Shown here: one piece after another, positions 1-5,364 of the stretch | Position numbering within the stretch: position 1 is the first letter of the stretch | Layout of the letters: each line of letters opens with the position of its first letter | Assembly (NCBI GenBank): GCA_030628305.1 | Contig: DAOVRE010000137.1 | Location: 1-5,373 of the forward strand | DNA length: 5,373 nucleotides | Reading direction: 5' to 3' | Origin: Candidatus Heimdallarchaeota archaeon | GTDB taxonomy: Archaea > Asgardarchaeota > Heimdallarchaeia > Heimdallarchaeales > Heimdallarchaeaceae | The notes under the pieces: generated by a model | Seen by the model: the letters and a program-made list of their open reading frames with translations, nothing else | What the model was told of the DNA's origin: nothing | Databases searched by the model: none | Program-made: the position numbers and the translations under genes

Positions 1-19
1 ACACTAGTGAAAGATGTGC

Positions 20-32
20 TTTTTAAACTTTC
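20..32 (-). promoter_or_regulatory. Leftward archaeal promoter (BRE + TATA) near the left edge
   Basis: On the minus strand this reads GAAAG followed by TTTAAAAA, a BRE-like purine box joined to a TATA-like box. The 11-mer AAGTTTAAAAA recurs exactly in the promoter of the hydrolase gene (minus strand of 974-984), where it ends 22 bases before the ATG. The same geometry here would place a leaderless start codon about two bases beyond the left edge, so a further leftward gene is inferred but not seen. Confidence 0.5.
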
Positions 33-118
33 TATCTTGTTGTTTTTCAAAAACACTTGCCCTATTAGCATTATTGCTGCGATAATTGAACAAGAATTAC
101 TATTGAAAACATTCAATT

Positions 119-952
119 CTACTTCTTTGCTTTGCGTTCTAATTCTTCAATAAGTTCAACAAAAGGTGTACTGTGAGTAGCAATATTAGTTTCCAAATCA
201 TAGTATTCAGAGTCCTTAATTGCTTTCCCAACGCCTATTGTTATATCAGCAGCATGAGCTTTATCTTTTTCAGCCCCTATCAAGATACATTTTGCTTCTA
301 CTTTGTTCAAATCTTCATCAGTTAGTCTGAATTTTCTCATCGTAAGTATGCTTTTTCTGGCTCGAGGAACATTGTAACTGTCAAAATAACCAAAGTATTT
401 TTTAGCTTGTTCCTTTTGAGTTCGATCAAGATAAATGTATTTGAGCCAAAGTTTAACCAGAGGTTTTAGTATCAGATACCAAACAGGACCAATCGCCATA
501 TAAGCAACTGGCCAGGCAAAATCAGGGATTTCTACCTTTCGAACGGGTCCTACCAAATAAGTTCTTCTAGGTTTTATTAGATGCATGCTTAGTGCAACCA
601 AAACGAAAGCTCCACTCATACTTGAGGCTACTAGAAGATAGTCTTCAAGCATCAGATAGTCAATAGCATCAGCTATGTCTTTTGCAAATCTTTTTTCATC
701 TAATTCAGGTTTCTTGCTTAATTCTGCTGTATGTTTTTCTCTTGTTTCTATAACATAAATACGATGATTTTCCTTCATTTCATCTAGAAAGACATCCCAA
801 GCAGAAGGTAAGGATCCAAATCCTGGTATCAAGACGAGAGTATCTTTTATTTTCCCTTCAGGTTCATAATAAAGAACACGAATTTTATCTTCTCCCCTTT
901 CTCCAACCTGAATGAATAACGTAGTTGCTATGTTTTCAAAATCAGAACTCAT
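119..952 (-). CDS. Alpha/beta hydrolase fold protein
   Basis: This is a 277-residue alpha/beta hydrolase, probably cytosolic because it has no signal peptide. The substrate is not predictable. Residues 38-46 form a beta strand running into the oxyanion-loop motif LIPGFG. The nucleophile elbow is ASSMSG, with Ser111 as the likely nucleophile; the usual first and last glycines of GxSxG are replaced by Ala/Ser-type small residues. Asp230 in GAEKDKAH and His260 in THST fit the acid and the histidine of the triad. Residues about 140-210 are a cap or lid with a hydrophobic, aromatic helix pair at 147-175, which may bind a lipophilic substrate or touch the membrane. The length is normal for single-domain esterase, lipase or peptidase-like members. 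The ATG at 952 is chosen because it lies 22 bases from a TATA box, as expected for a leaderless transcript. The gene is divergent from the CBS/antiporter pairs, so a functional link is not implied. Confidence 0.85.
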   Translation of the reverse strand: MSSDFENIATTLFIQVGERGEDKIRVLYYEPEGKIKDTLVLIPGFGSLPSAWDVFLDEMKENHRIYVIETREKHTAELSKKPELDEKRFAKDIADAIDYLMLEDYLLVASSMSGAFVLVALSMHLIKPRRTYLVGPVRKVEIPDFAWPVAYMAIGPVWYLILKPLVKLWLKYIYLDRTQKEQAKKYFGYFDSYNVPRARKSILTMRKFRLTDEDLNKVEAKCILIGAEKDKAHAADITIGVGKAIKDSEYYDLETNIATHSTPFVELIEELERKAKK

Positions 953-973
953 AGATGTAGAAAAAAGAGGAGA

Positions 974-990
974 TTTTTAAACTTAACCTA
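974..990 (-). promoter_or_regulatory. Promoter of the alpha/beta hydrolase gene
   Basis: On the minus strand a GGTTAAG purine-leaning element leads into TTTAAAAAT, a TATA-like box centred about 25 bases before the ATG at 952. Transcription would start at or within a base or two of the ATG, giving a leaderless mRNA. A GGAG string lies between the box and the start (minus strand of about 968-972), but it would be upstream of the predicted transcript. Confidence 0.55.
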
Positions 991-1044
991 AAGTTATACA
1001 ACAACAAAGCTTAAAACTTATTAGAAATCTTTAGCAAAGGTCTA

Positions 1045-1079
1045 AGGATTAACAATTATTCTCTCATTCTCATAATCCT
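1045..1079. repeat. Imperfectly placed inverted repeat in the divergent intergenic region
   Basis: AGGATTA (1045-1051) and TAATCCT (1073-1079) are perfect 7-base inverted arms with a 21-base spacer. They lie seven bases upstream of the TATA box of the first CBS gene and could form an operator for a dimeric regulator. No similar pair was found upstream of the second CBS gene. Seven-base arms in AT-rich DNA can arise by chance. Confidence 0.2.
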
Positions 1080-1085
1080 AATGAC

Positions 1086-1097
1086 AAAATATATAAT
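1086..1097 (+). promoter_or_regulatory. Promoter of the first CBS/antiporter pair
   Basis: AAAATATATAAT is a strong TATA-like box centred about 29 bases before the ATG at 1120. An archaeal start site roughly 25 bases downstream would leave a leader of only a few bases. No Shine-Dalgarno motif lies between the box and the ATG, which agrees with leaderless or near-leaderless translation. Confidence 0.6.
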
Positions 1098-1119
1098 GAA
1101 CGCCTAACTTTGTGTTTAT

Positions 1120-1413
1120 ATGGATAAGGAAATTTCTTTCCAAGATTTACTCACCAAACTTAGTGAGATAGAGGCTTGTAATTTCCCGTTAAGACCTATC
1201 AAAACCATAATAGAAGATACAGAATGTTTCGACATATTTTCTGTGATTCTTGATCAAGAACCGCCAATAGTTCATGTTATCAACCTAAAACGTATATCTG
1301 GAGGATTTATTACACTAAGAGATCTTCTTGGGCTTTTCTTACCTAACACTCTGATATTCGAAGTGCTTTTTCTAGAAGCCAAATGTTATCTACGACCAGA
1401 GCTTGTGATTTAG
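1120..1413 (+). CDS. N-terminal fragment: first CBS domain of the frameshifted protein
   Basis: As read, this frame encodes 97 residues. Residues about 15-73 form CBS domain 1 and align gap-free with the paralogue from the FPLR/FPIR motif onward, including the shared TI.ED..C stretch and the closing strand-helix FITLRDLLG. Where most CBS domains have a VVDEDG-type turn, this copy reads VINLKRISGG, so the loop between the strands has diverged. Residues after about 76 (from base 1348) are out-of-frame translation with no similarity to the paralogue. The product as written would have a single CBS motif and a junk tail, and is unlikely to be a functional full sensor. Confidence 0.5.
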   Translation: MDKEISFQDLLTKLSEIEACNFPLRPIKTIIEDTECFDIFSVILDQEPPIVHVINLKRISGGFITLRDLLGLFLPNTLIFEVLFLEAKCYLRPELVI

Positions 1414-1619
1414 CTAAAACTCATCTGCCTTATGTTTATGATGATACTAAATTAGAAGAAGTTGCAGAATTAATGTTGAAATATGAGACTAATTTTCTGC
1501 CTAGAGCTATCTCAAAAAAGGAATCAGAACTACAAGGAGTCATTTTACAAAAAGATTTGATTTTAAAATGTAGAGAGATTAAAGAAAAACACAATGTAGT
1601 TCAAACGGGTGAAACATAA
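1383..1619 (+). CDS. C-terminal fragment: second CBS domain of the frameshifted protein
   Basis: This frame encodes up to 78 residues from the first ATG. It matches CBS domain 2 of the paralogue: CDLAK, the acidic YDD turn, a helix ending at the FLPR strand, and GVILQKDLI corresponding to GVIALMDIL. The coding similarity begins upstream of the ATG, near base 1347, and no Shine-Dalgarno motif precedes 1383, so independent initiation is doubtful. The basic, polar end (REIKEKHNVVQTGET) differs from the acidic end of the paralogue. The stop codon shares one base with the antiporter start. Confidence 0.45.
   Translation: MLSTTRACDLAKTHLPYVYDDTKLEEVAELMLKYETNFLPRAISKKESELQGVILQKDLILKCREIKEKHNVVQTGET
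1608..1612 (+). promoter_or_regulatory. Shine-Dalgarno site of the first antiporter
   Basis: GGTGA lies six bases before the ATG at 1619 and matches the anti-Shine-Dalgarno end of archaeal 16S rRNA. It sits inside the end of the CBS reading frame, supporting initiation from an internal site on a two-gene mRNA. Confidence 0.6.
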
Positions 1620-2872
1620 TGGTTGAAAGCCTTGAAATCACCCATATTCTATTATTTATAGGTATAGGTCTTTTCTCGGCTAGATTATTTGGTGAATTTT
1701 TTGAGAGGATGAAATTATCTGCGATTGTTGGAGAGTTAGTTGCAGGAATACTAATAGGAGGACCGCTTTTCCTGTTGATTGGTGTAGATGTTTCATTTTT
1801 CATGGATGCTGGTACGTTGCAGCAATTTTCTCAAATAGGTATACTTTTACTATTATTCATTGTTGGTTTGGAAATAAATATTAAAGATATAAGAAAAATA
1901 GGTAAACAATGTCTTACGATATCAATTACTGAGGTTTTAGTAGCCTTAGCCGGAGGGTTTCTTACTGGGTACTTTTTAATTAAACAAGATTACAAATTTG
2001 CGCTTTTCTTTGGATTATTATTTACAGCCACTAGTATTGGTGTTACAGTTAGAACCCTAAGTGCTTTAGGAAAATTAGATACAAGGGTAGGTAGAGCTGC
2101 TCTATCGGTAGCAGTTTTAGACGATTTTCTAGCTTTAATTCTTGTTCTTGTTTTAGGAGGAACGCTGTTTCCAAACCCTGAAGTGAACCCTTGGCTTGAA
2201 ATCCTATATCTAGCGATATTTATTGTTGTTGTGGTACTTATAATCCCGCAAATACTAAAGTTTCTAGAGAAGAGATTCAATATTTTCTCTCGTTCCTCTA
2301 CTCAACATTTTTCGATAGGCATTATTTTTGCATTACTAGTTTCTTTATCATTCTTTGCAAGTTTTTTGGGTTTTTCAGGAGCGATCATAGCATTTCTCCT
2401 AGGGCTTTCATTACAACGAAACACAATAATAATTAAGGAAATTAAAGAAACTTTTGTGAAAATTGGTGAAGGTGTATTCATTCCACTCTTCTTCTTTATG
2501 GTGGGAGCTACTTTTCAGCTTGATTGGAAAATTTTCACTTTGGTGAATCTATTACTTATCCCTATAGCAATTGGTTCAAAAGCTTTAGGAACATTTATTG
2601 GAGGTTCTATTACTGGATTCAAGCCAAGAGAATCAGCCCAATTAGCTGTTGGGATGATGCCTAGAGCAGAGATAGTGATAATTATTGCTGAAATAGGATT
2701 GTTAAATGGAATATTTACTCAAGATATTTTTTCTATGGCAATTCTATTAGTGTTAGTAACTGTACTTATAACTCCATTACTACTAAAACTGGTTTTCAGA
2801 GAGAAGAAGGTTCTAGAACCAGATATTCCAGTAGACGAGATAATGGAAATCACTGAAAGCAATAGCCAGTAA
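1619..2872 (+). CDS. CPA2/Kef-type cation:proton antiporter, first copy, no RCK domain
   Basis: This 417-residue integral membrane protein has about 13 hydrophobic segments and belongs to the sodium/proton exchanger family (PF00999 type, CPA2 branch). It should exchange Na+ or K+ for protons across the cell membrane; the ion cannot be told from sequence. Visible hallmarks are the ARLFGE..ERMKLS..GEL entry (21-40) and FIVGLEI (80-86). TATSIGVTVRTL (136-147) fits the unwound crossing helix, and Asp168-Asp169 in VLDDF is the ion-binding pair. Lys321 in GSKALG is at the place of the family's TM10 lysine, and the motif GMMPRAE is at 345-351. The DD pair is usual for electrogenic CPA2 members, while electroneutral CPA1 members have ND. 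The protein stops about 25 residues after the last membrane helix, so it lacks the RCK/TrkA-N domain of KefC-like proteins. The start is supported by an SD motif and by the TAATG overlap with the CBS gene. A paralogue lies at 3524-5023. Confidence 0.9.
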   Translation: MVESLEITHILLFIGIGLFSARLFGEFFERMKLSAIVGELVAGILIGGPLFLLIGVDVSFFMDAGTLQQFSQIGILLLLFIVGLEINIKDIRKIGKQCLTISITEVLVALAGGFLTGYFLIKQDYKFALFFGLLFTATSIGVTVRTLSALGKLDTRVGRAALSVAVLDDFLALILVLVLGGTLFPNPEVNPWLEILYLAIFIVVVVLIIPQILKFLEKRFNIFSRSSTQHFSIGIIFALLVSLSFFASFLGFSGAIIAFLLGLSLQRNTIIIKEIKETFVKIGEGVFIPLFFFMVGATFQLDWKIFTLVNLLLIPIAIGSKALGTFIGGSITGFKPRESAQLAVGMMPRAEIVIIIAEIGLLNGIFTQDIFSMAILLVLVTVLITPLLLKLVFREKKVLEPDIPVDEIMEITESNSQ

Positions 2873-2937
2873 ATCCTCACTAATATTCTTATTCTAATAG
2901 TTTTATCAATCATTGTGAAAAATATATTCTATTGTTA

Positions 2938-2952
2938 GAAAGATTTATTTTT
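2938..2952 (+). promoter_or_regulatory. Promoter of the second CBS/antiporter pair
   Basis: GAAAGA (BRE-like) runs directly into TTTATTTTT (TATA-like), centred about 25 bases before the ATG at 2973. This predicts a leaderless mRNA and a transcript separate from the first pair, although read-through across the 100-base gap is possible. A second AT-rich candidate at 2918-2928 is too far from the ATG to fit the same spacing. Confidence 0.65.
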
Positions 2953-2972
2953 AATACCAATATTAAGCACTT

Positions 2973-3461
2973 ATGGATCAGACAATGGAAGAGATATTCT
3001 CATCTATCAAAGAGATGAAGGTTACCGAATTTCCTATTAGAAAAGTCTCCACAATTCATGAAGATTTGAATTGTATGGAATTAATTGATTCATTCCTGAA
3101 TGACACTTCTCCAATAACTATTGTGGTTGACGAAGATGGTAAATACACAGGAGTGTTGACAATAAAAGGCATTTTACCGCTCTTACAAAAAATGAAAACA
3201 GATGTTCATGACGCTCTGATGCGTTCAAGAGTTCTATCAGGTATCACAACATGTGATTTAGCAAAAAGACAGTTGCCACCAATCAATGATGATGATGAAA
3301 TTAGTACTGTTGCGAATCTTATGGAAATTCATGACACGGTGTTTTTACCTAGAGTTAAAGATCGTAAGGGAGAAATTCTCGGAGTCATTGCTTTAATGGA
3401 TATTCTTGGTGAAGTTAAATCTCGTTGGGATTGTGCATGTGATGATGAAGAGGCTGACTAA
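2973..3461 (+). CDS. Two-CBS-domain protein, intact copy
   Basis: This is a 162-residue soluble protein made almost entirely of a CBS pair (Bateman module). CBS1 spans about residues 15-73 with the classic VVDEDGKYTGVLTIKGIL pattern. CBS2 spans about 93-150, with CDLAK, the acidic turn NDDDE, the strand FLPRV and GVIALMDIL. Such modules bind adenine nucleotides (AMP, ATP, S-adenosylmethionine and others) and regulate enzymes or transporters. No catalytic, DNA-binding or membrane segment is attached. The C-terminus, DCACDDEEAD, is acidic and holds a CxC pair. Cys34 and Cys94 are also kept in the frameshifted paralogue. The position immediately before an antiporter, repeated twice in the window, suggests a trans-acting regulatory subunit; this is inference from context. 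The ATG at 2973 fits the promoter spacing and the matching MD start of the paralogue. Confidence 0.85.
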   Translation: MDQTMEEIFSSIKEMKVTEFPIRKVSTIHEDLNCMELIDSFLNDTSPITIVVDEDGKYTGVLTIKGILPLLQKMKTDVHDALMRSRVLSGITTCDLAKRQLPPINDDDEISTVANLMEIHDTVFLPRVKDRKGEILGVIALMDILGEVKSRWDCACDDEEAD

Positions 3462-3527
3462 ATGATAAAACAAAAATCCGCTGAAAACATTGATGCATGT
3501 TATATTTCTCGGAGGAAAACAGTTTGA
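3462..3527 (+). other. 21-codon open frame linking CBS stop to antiporter start
   Basis: Directly after the CBS stop (TAA at 3459-3461) an ATG opens a 21-codon frame. It encodes MIKQKSAENIDACYISRRKTV and ends at TGA 3525-3527. It is in the same frame as the CBS gene, and its stop overlaps the probable TTG start of the antiporter (TTGA at 3524-3527). It contains the antiporter's Shine-Dalgarno site. It could be a translated coupling peptide, the remains of a formerly longer CBS C-terminus that overlapped the antiporter as in the first pair, or chance. No SD motif precedes its ATG. Confidence 0.25.
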
Positions 3528-5023
3528 GTTTCCATTTCATCATTTTTCTTTACATTGGTTTTGCAGTTCTAATTGCGAGAATTTTTGGTGAGTTATTCGA
3601 GAAATTAAAGTTGTCTTCAATAATCGGAGAACTTCTCGCAGGTTTACTTTTAGGAGGTCCGATATTCTTTCTGTTTGGCATAGAAGGATTTAGTATTGGA
3701 GAGAATTTTACTTTCAGTTTTACAGATATGGCAGAAGGAATTGAACCCTTTGCTCAAGTTGGTATTCTATTGCTATTATTTATTGTGGGTTCTGAAATTA
3801 AAACCTCAGAGCTAAAAAAAGCTGGGAAACGAAACATTTTGATTTCTCTTACTGATGTTACAATTACTTACAGTTTAGGTATACTTGTGGGTTACTTCCT
3901 GATTGGTGAAATTTTTGGTGAAAGAAATATAGGTGTTGCAGCTTTCTTTGCATTAATTTTCGTCCCTACAAGTATTGGAACTACAGTTAGAACTCTCAGT
4001 AATTTGAAAAAGCTCAATTCAAAAGAAGGTCAAACATTACTAAGTTTAGCCGTGTTTGATGACTTTTTAGCAATGCTTTTACTTCTAATTGTGTCAGGAA
4101 TTGTATTTTCAGGTTCTTCTGGAACAGGTTTGGGACTTGTATGGGACATACTGATCCAAGTAGGGTTTATTATAATATTAGTAATAATTGTTCTCTATTT
4201 GTTACCTAAGCTAATAGAATTTCTAGAAAATAGATTCAGAGTTTTTTCTGTAACTTCAACAAGTTATTTGTTTGTAGGAATACTATTTGGTTTGTTATTA
4301 GTTATAGCCTTCTTTGCAGAATATCTAGGAATATCTGCGGCTATTGGGGCGTTTCTATTAGGAATTGGTATGCAAAGAGTTAAGTTCTTAATGAAAGAAC
4401 CTCTTGAAACCTTCATAAAATTCGGAGAAGGATCATTGATACCTCTATTCTTTTTCTCTGTTGGTAGTTCTTTCATTCTCGTAGAATTCAATTATATCTA
4501 TCTGGTAATTATTCCATTAGTTATTTTTGCCAAAATGATTGGATCTTTCACCGGAGCGATGTTTTCAGTAAACCCATTGAGAGAGAGACTGGTGACATCA
4601 ATTAAAAAAACTCGGAGTAAATCGAATTCTTCAGACCAAGAAAATCTTGAAAAGATTGCAAAGAAGAAAGATATTACATGGGAAAATACAATTAAACCAA
4701 ATATCATTTCTTCGGGAAAGATCTCTCTGGGAATGATGCCAAAAGGTGAAATTACTCTAATTATTGCAGCTATTGGACTAACTGAAGCAATTAAATTCTC
4801 TTCTGATATTCAAGAACTTGCTGGAGATTTATATTCAATTACAATATTAATTGTGCTTGTAACTGTATTTCTAACACCATTACTTCTTAGACTTGCTTTT
4901 CGATCTCCGAAATCAAAAGAAGAGAAAGAAAATGGAGAGGACAATAGCAAAGAGAAAACAGAACAAAAGAAGAGTAAGAATAAGGAACATTCCGATGAAA
5001 AGACTAATTCAAATTTGAATTAA
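3497..5023 (+). CDS. CPA2/Kef-type cation:proton antiporter, second copy, with loop insertion and charged tail
   Basis: This is a paralogue of the 417-residue antiporter, with 508 residues from the ATG at 3497, or 499 from the better supported TTG at 3524. It has the same fold and motifs, numbered from 3497: ARIFGE..EKLKLS..GEL (27-45), FIVGSEI (95-101), PTSIGTTVRTL (157-167), Asp188-Asp189 in VFDDF, Lys346 in FAKMIG, and GMMPKGE (412-418). It should be an electrogenic Na+ or K+/proton antiporter of the cell membrane. Two additions set it apart from the first copy. One is about 42 extra residues (about 361-403), rich in Lys, Ser, Glu and Asn, in the loop before GMMPKGE. The other is a highly charged Lys/Glu tail after about residue 469. 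Neither resembles an RCK domain. It follows the intact CBS gene by 62 bases counted to the TTG and probably shares its mRNA. Its stop overlaps that of the convergent gene. Confidence 0.9.
   Translation: MLYFSEENSLSFHFIIFLYIGFAVLIARIFGELFEKLKLSSIIGELLAGLLLGGPIFFLFGIEGFSIGENFTFSFTDMAEGIEPFAQVGILLLLFIVGSEIKTSELKKAGKRNILISLTDVTITYSLGILVGYFLIGEIFGERNIGVAAFFALIFVPTSIGTTVRTLSNLKKLNSKEGQTLLSLAVFDDFLAMLLLLIVSGIVFSGSSGTGLGLVWDILIQVGFIIILVIIVLYLLPKLIEFLENRFRVFSVTSTSYLFVGILFGLLLVIAFFAEYLGISAAIGAFLLGIGMQRVKFLMKEPLETFIKFGEGSLIPLFFFSVGSSFILVEFNYIYLVIIPLVIFAKMIGSFTGAMFSVNPLRERLVTSIKKTRSKSNSSDQENLEKIAKKKDITWENTIKPNIISSGKISLGMMPKGEITLIIAAIGLTEAIKFSSDIQELAGDLYSITILIVLVTVFLTPLLLRLAFRSPKSKEEKENGEDNSKEKTEQKKSKNKEHSDEKTNSNLN
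3511..3515 (+). promoter_or_regulatory. Shine-Dalgarno site that favours a TTG start
   Basis: GGAGG is the strongest SD motif in the window. It lies downstream of the ATG at 3497, so it cannot serve that start. It lies eight bases before an in-frame TTG at 3524, which is the expected spacing. The antiporter therefore probably begins at 3524. Confidence 0.65.
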
Positions 5024-5364
5024 TCATCATCTTCACTTTTCTTAAGATATCTGTCAAAGAAATACTGTATCAGCTCTTTTGCAGCATCATAATCCAAAGC
5101 TAGTTGATCTCCCCAGATAGATTTTGCTCTTTCAAGTTTACCAGTCACAAGACCTAGTTTCAATCCTGTTAAAGTATTTCTTGTATAAAGTTCATTGCCA
5201 TGGAAATTCAAGACACCATATTCTTGGCGAAGTTTACCATAAACTTGACTTATATGATTAAATTCTTCAGATAATCGGGTTAAATCTTGCTCTAGGTTCT
5301 CTTCATTAGTTAAATCATCAAGTTCAAGATTCTCAAGATACTTGACAAACGTATAAACAATATG
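5020..5364 (-). CDS. Protein of unknown function, 5' end broken or beyond the window
   Basis: The leftward frame is open from 5364 down to the TAA at 5022-5020 (114 codons plus stop). The first usual start codon in it is TTG at 5211, giving only 63 residues. Upstream of 5211 the frame still reads like real protein: acidic and helical (YLENLELDDL, NEENLEQDL, LSEEFNHISQVYGKL), with no stop until TGA at 5367-5365. The true gene therefore probably continues to the right, and is interrupted by an indel or sequence error near 5360, or starts at a rare codon such as ATT at 5361. I do not recognise the family. It ends in an acidic KKSEDDD tail and shows no membrane segment. It is convergent with the antiporter, with stops overlapping in the palindrome TTAA (5020-5023), so the two are not co-transcribed. 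Confidence 0.5.
   Translation of the reverse strand, partial: HIVYTFVKYLENLELDDLTNEENLEQDLTRLSEEFNHISQVYGKLRQEYGVLNFHGNELYTRNTLTGLKLGLVTGKLERAKSIWGDQLALDYDAAKELIQYFFDRYLKKSEDDD

Larger units (their letters stand above)
1120..1619 (+). pseudogene. Two-CBS-domain protein, interrupted by a one-base frameshift
   Basis: The frame opened at 1120 and the frame ending at 1619 together make one CBS-pair protein of about 166 residues, matching the 162-residue paralogue at 2973-3461. If the ribosome or an ancestral gene re-read base 1347, the join runs LFLPN then HSDIRSAFSRS and aligns without gaps to LLQKM then KTDVHDALMRS of the paralogue. The homology to the second frame begins about 12 codons upstream of its first ATG (1383). 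This shows that the second frame is the rest of the same gene and not a separate gene. The lost base lies near 1342-1352. The event may be a real mutation, a strain variant or a sequence/assembly error; both halves remain free of other stops, which suggests it is recent or artificial. Its stop overlaps the antiporter ATG (TAATG at 1617-1621), so translation of the pair was probably coupled. Confidence 0.75.
1120..5023 (+). repeat. Tandem duplication of a CBS-antiporter gene pair
   Basis: The units 1120-2872 and 2973-5023 have the same gene order, orientation and protein families, and both CBS and antiporter products align over nearly their full lengths. Similarity is clear in protein but the DNA has diverged, so the duplication is old. 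Each unit has its own TATA box, and each antiporter has its own SD site. Confidence 0.75.

Noticed and set aside
41..55. TGTTTTTCAAAAACA, a 15-base perfect palindrome downstream of the hydrolase gene, as a terminator
   Set aside because: The arms meet with a single central base, so no stable RNA hairpin can form, and it is all A/T apart from the end G/C and centre. A chance or weak DNA-binding dyad is as likely.
1330..1352. Programmed -1 ribosomal frameshift in the first CBS gene
   Set aside because: No in-phase X XXY YYZ slippery heptamer is present. A stop (TAA 1344-1346) in the target frame also prevents slippage upstream at the T-rich stretch. The intact paralogue does not need a shift. 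A simple one-base loss explains it better.
1990..2280. Minus-strand open frame of about 96 codons inside the first antiporter
   Set aside because: It lies opposite strongly conserved membrane helices, and its product is low in recognisable features. It is a shadow of the sense coding.
2873..2972. Terminator or small RNA between the two gene pairs
   Set aside because: Only short pyrimidine-rich runs (about 2886-2907) are present, with no convincing stem. The region is explained by the promoter of the second pair.
4264..4707. Two minus-strand open frames opposite the second antiporter
   Set aside because: They lie fully within conserved coding sequence, have no promoter or SD signal and no family resemblance. 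They are antisense shadows.
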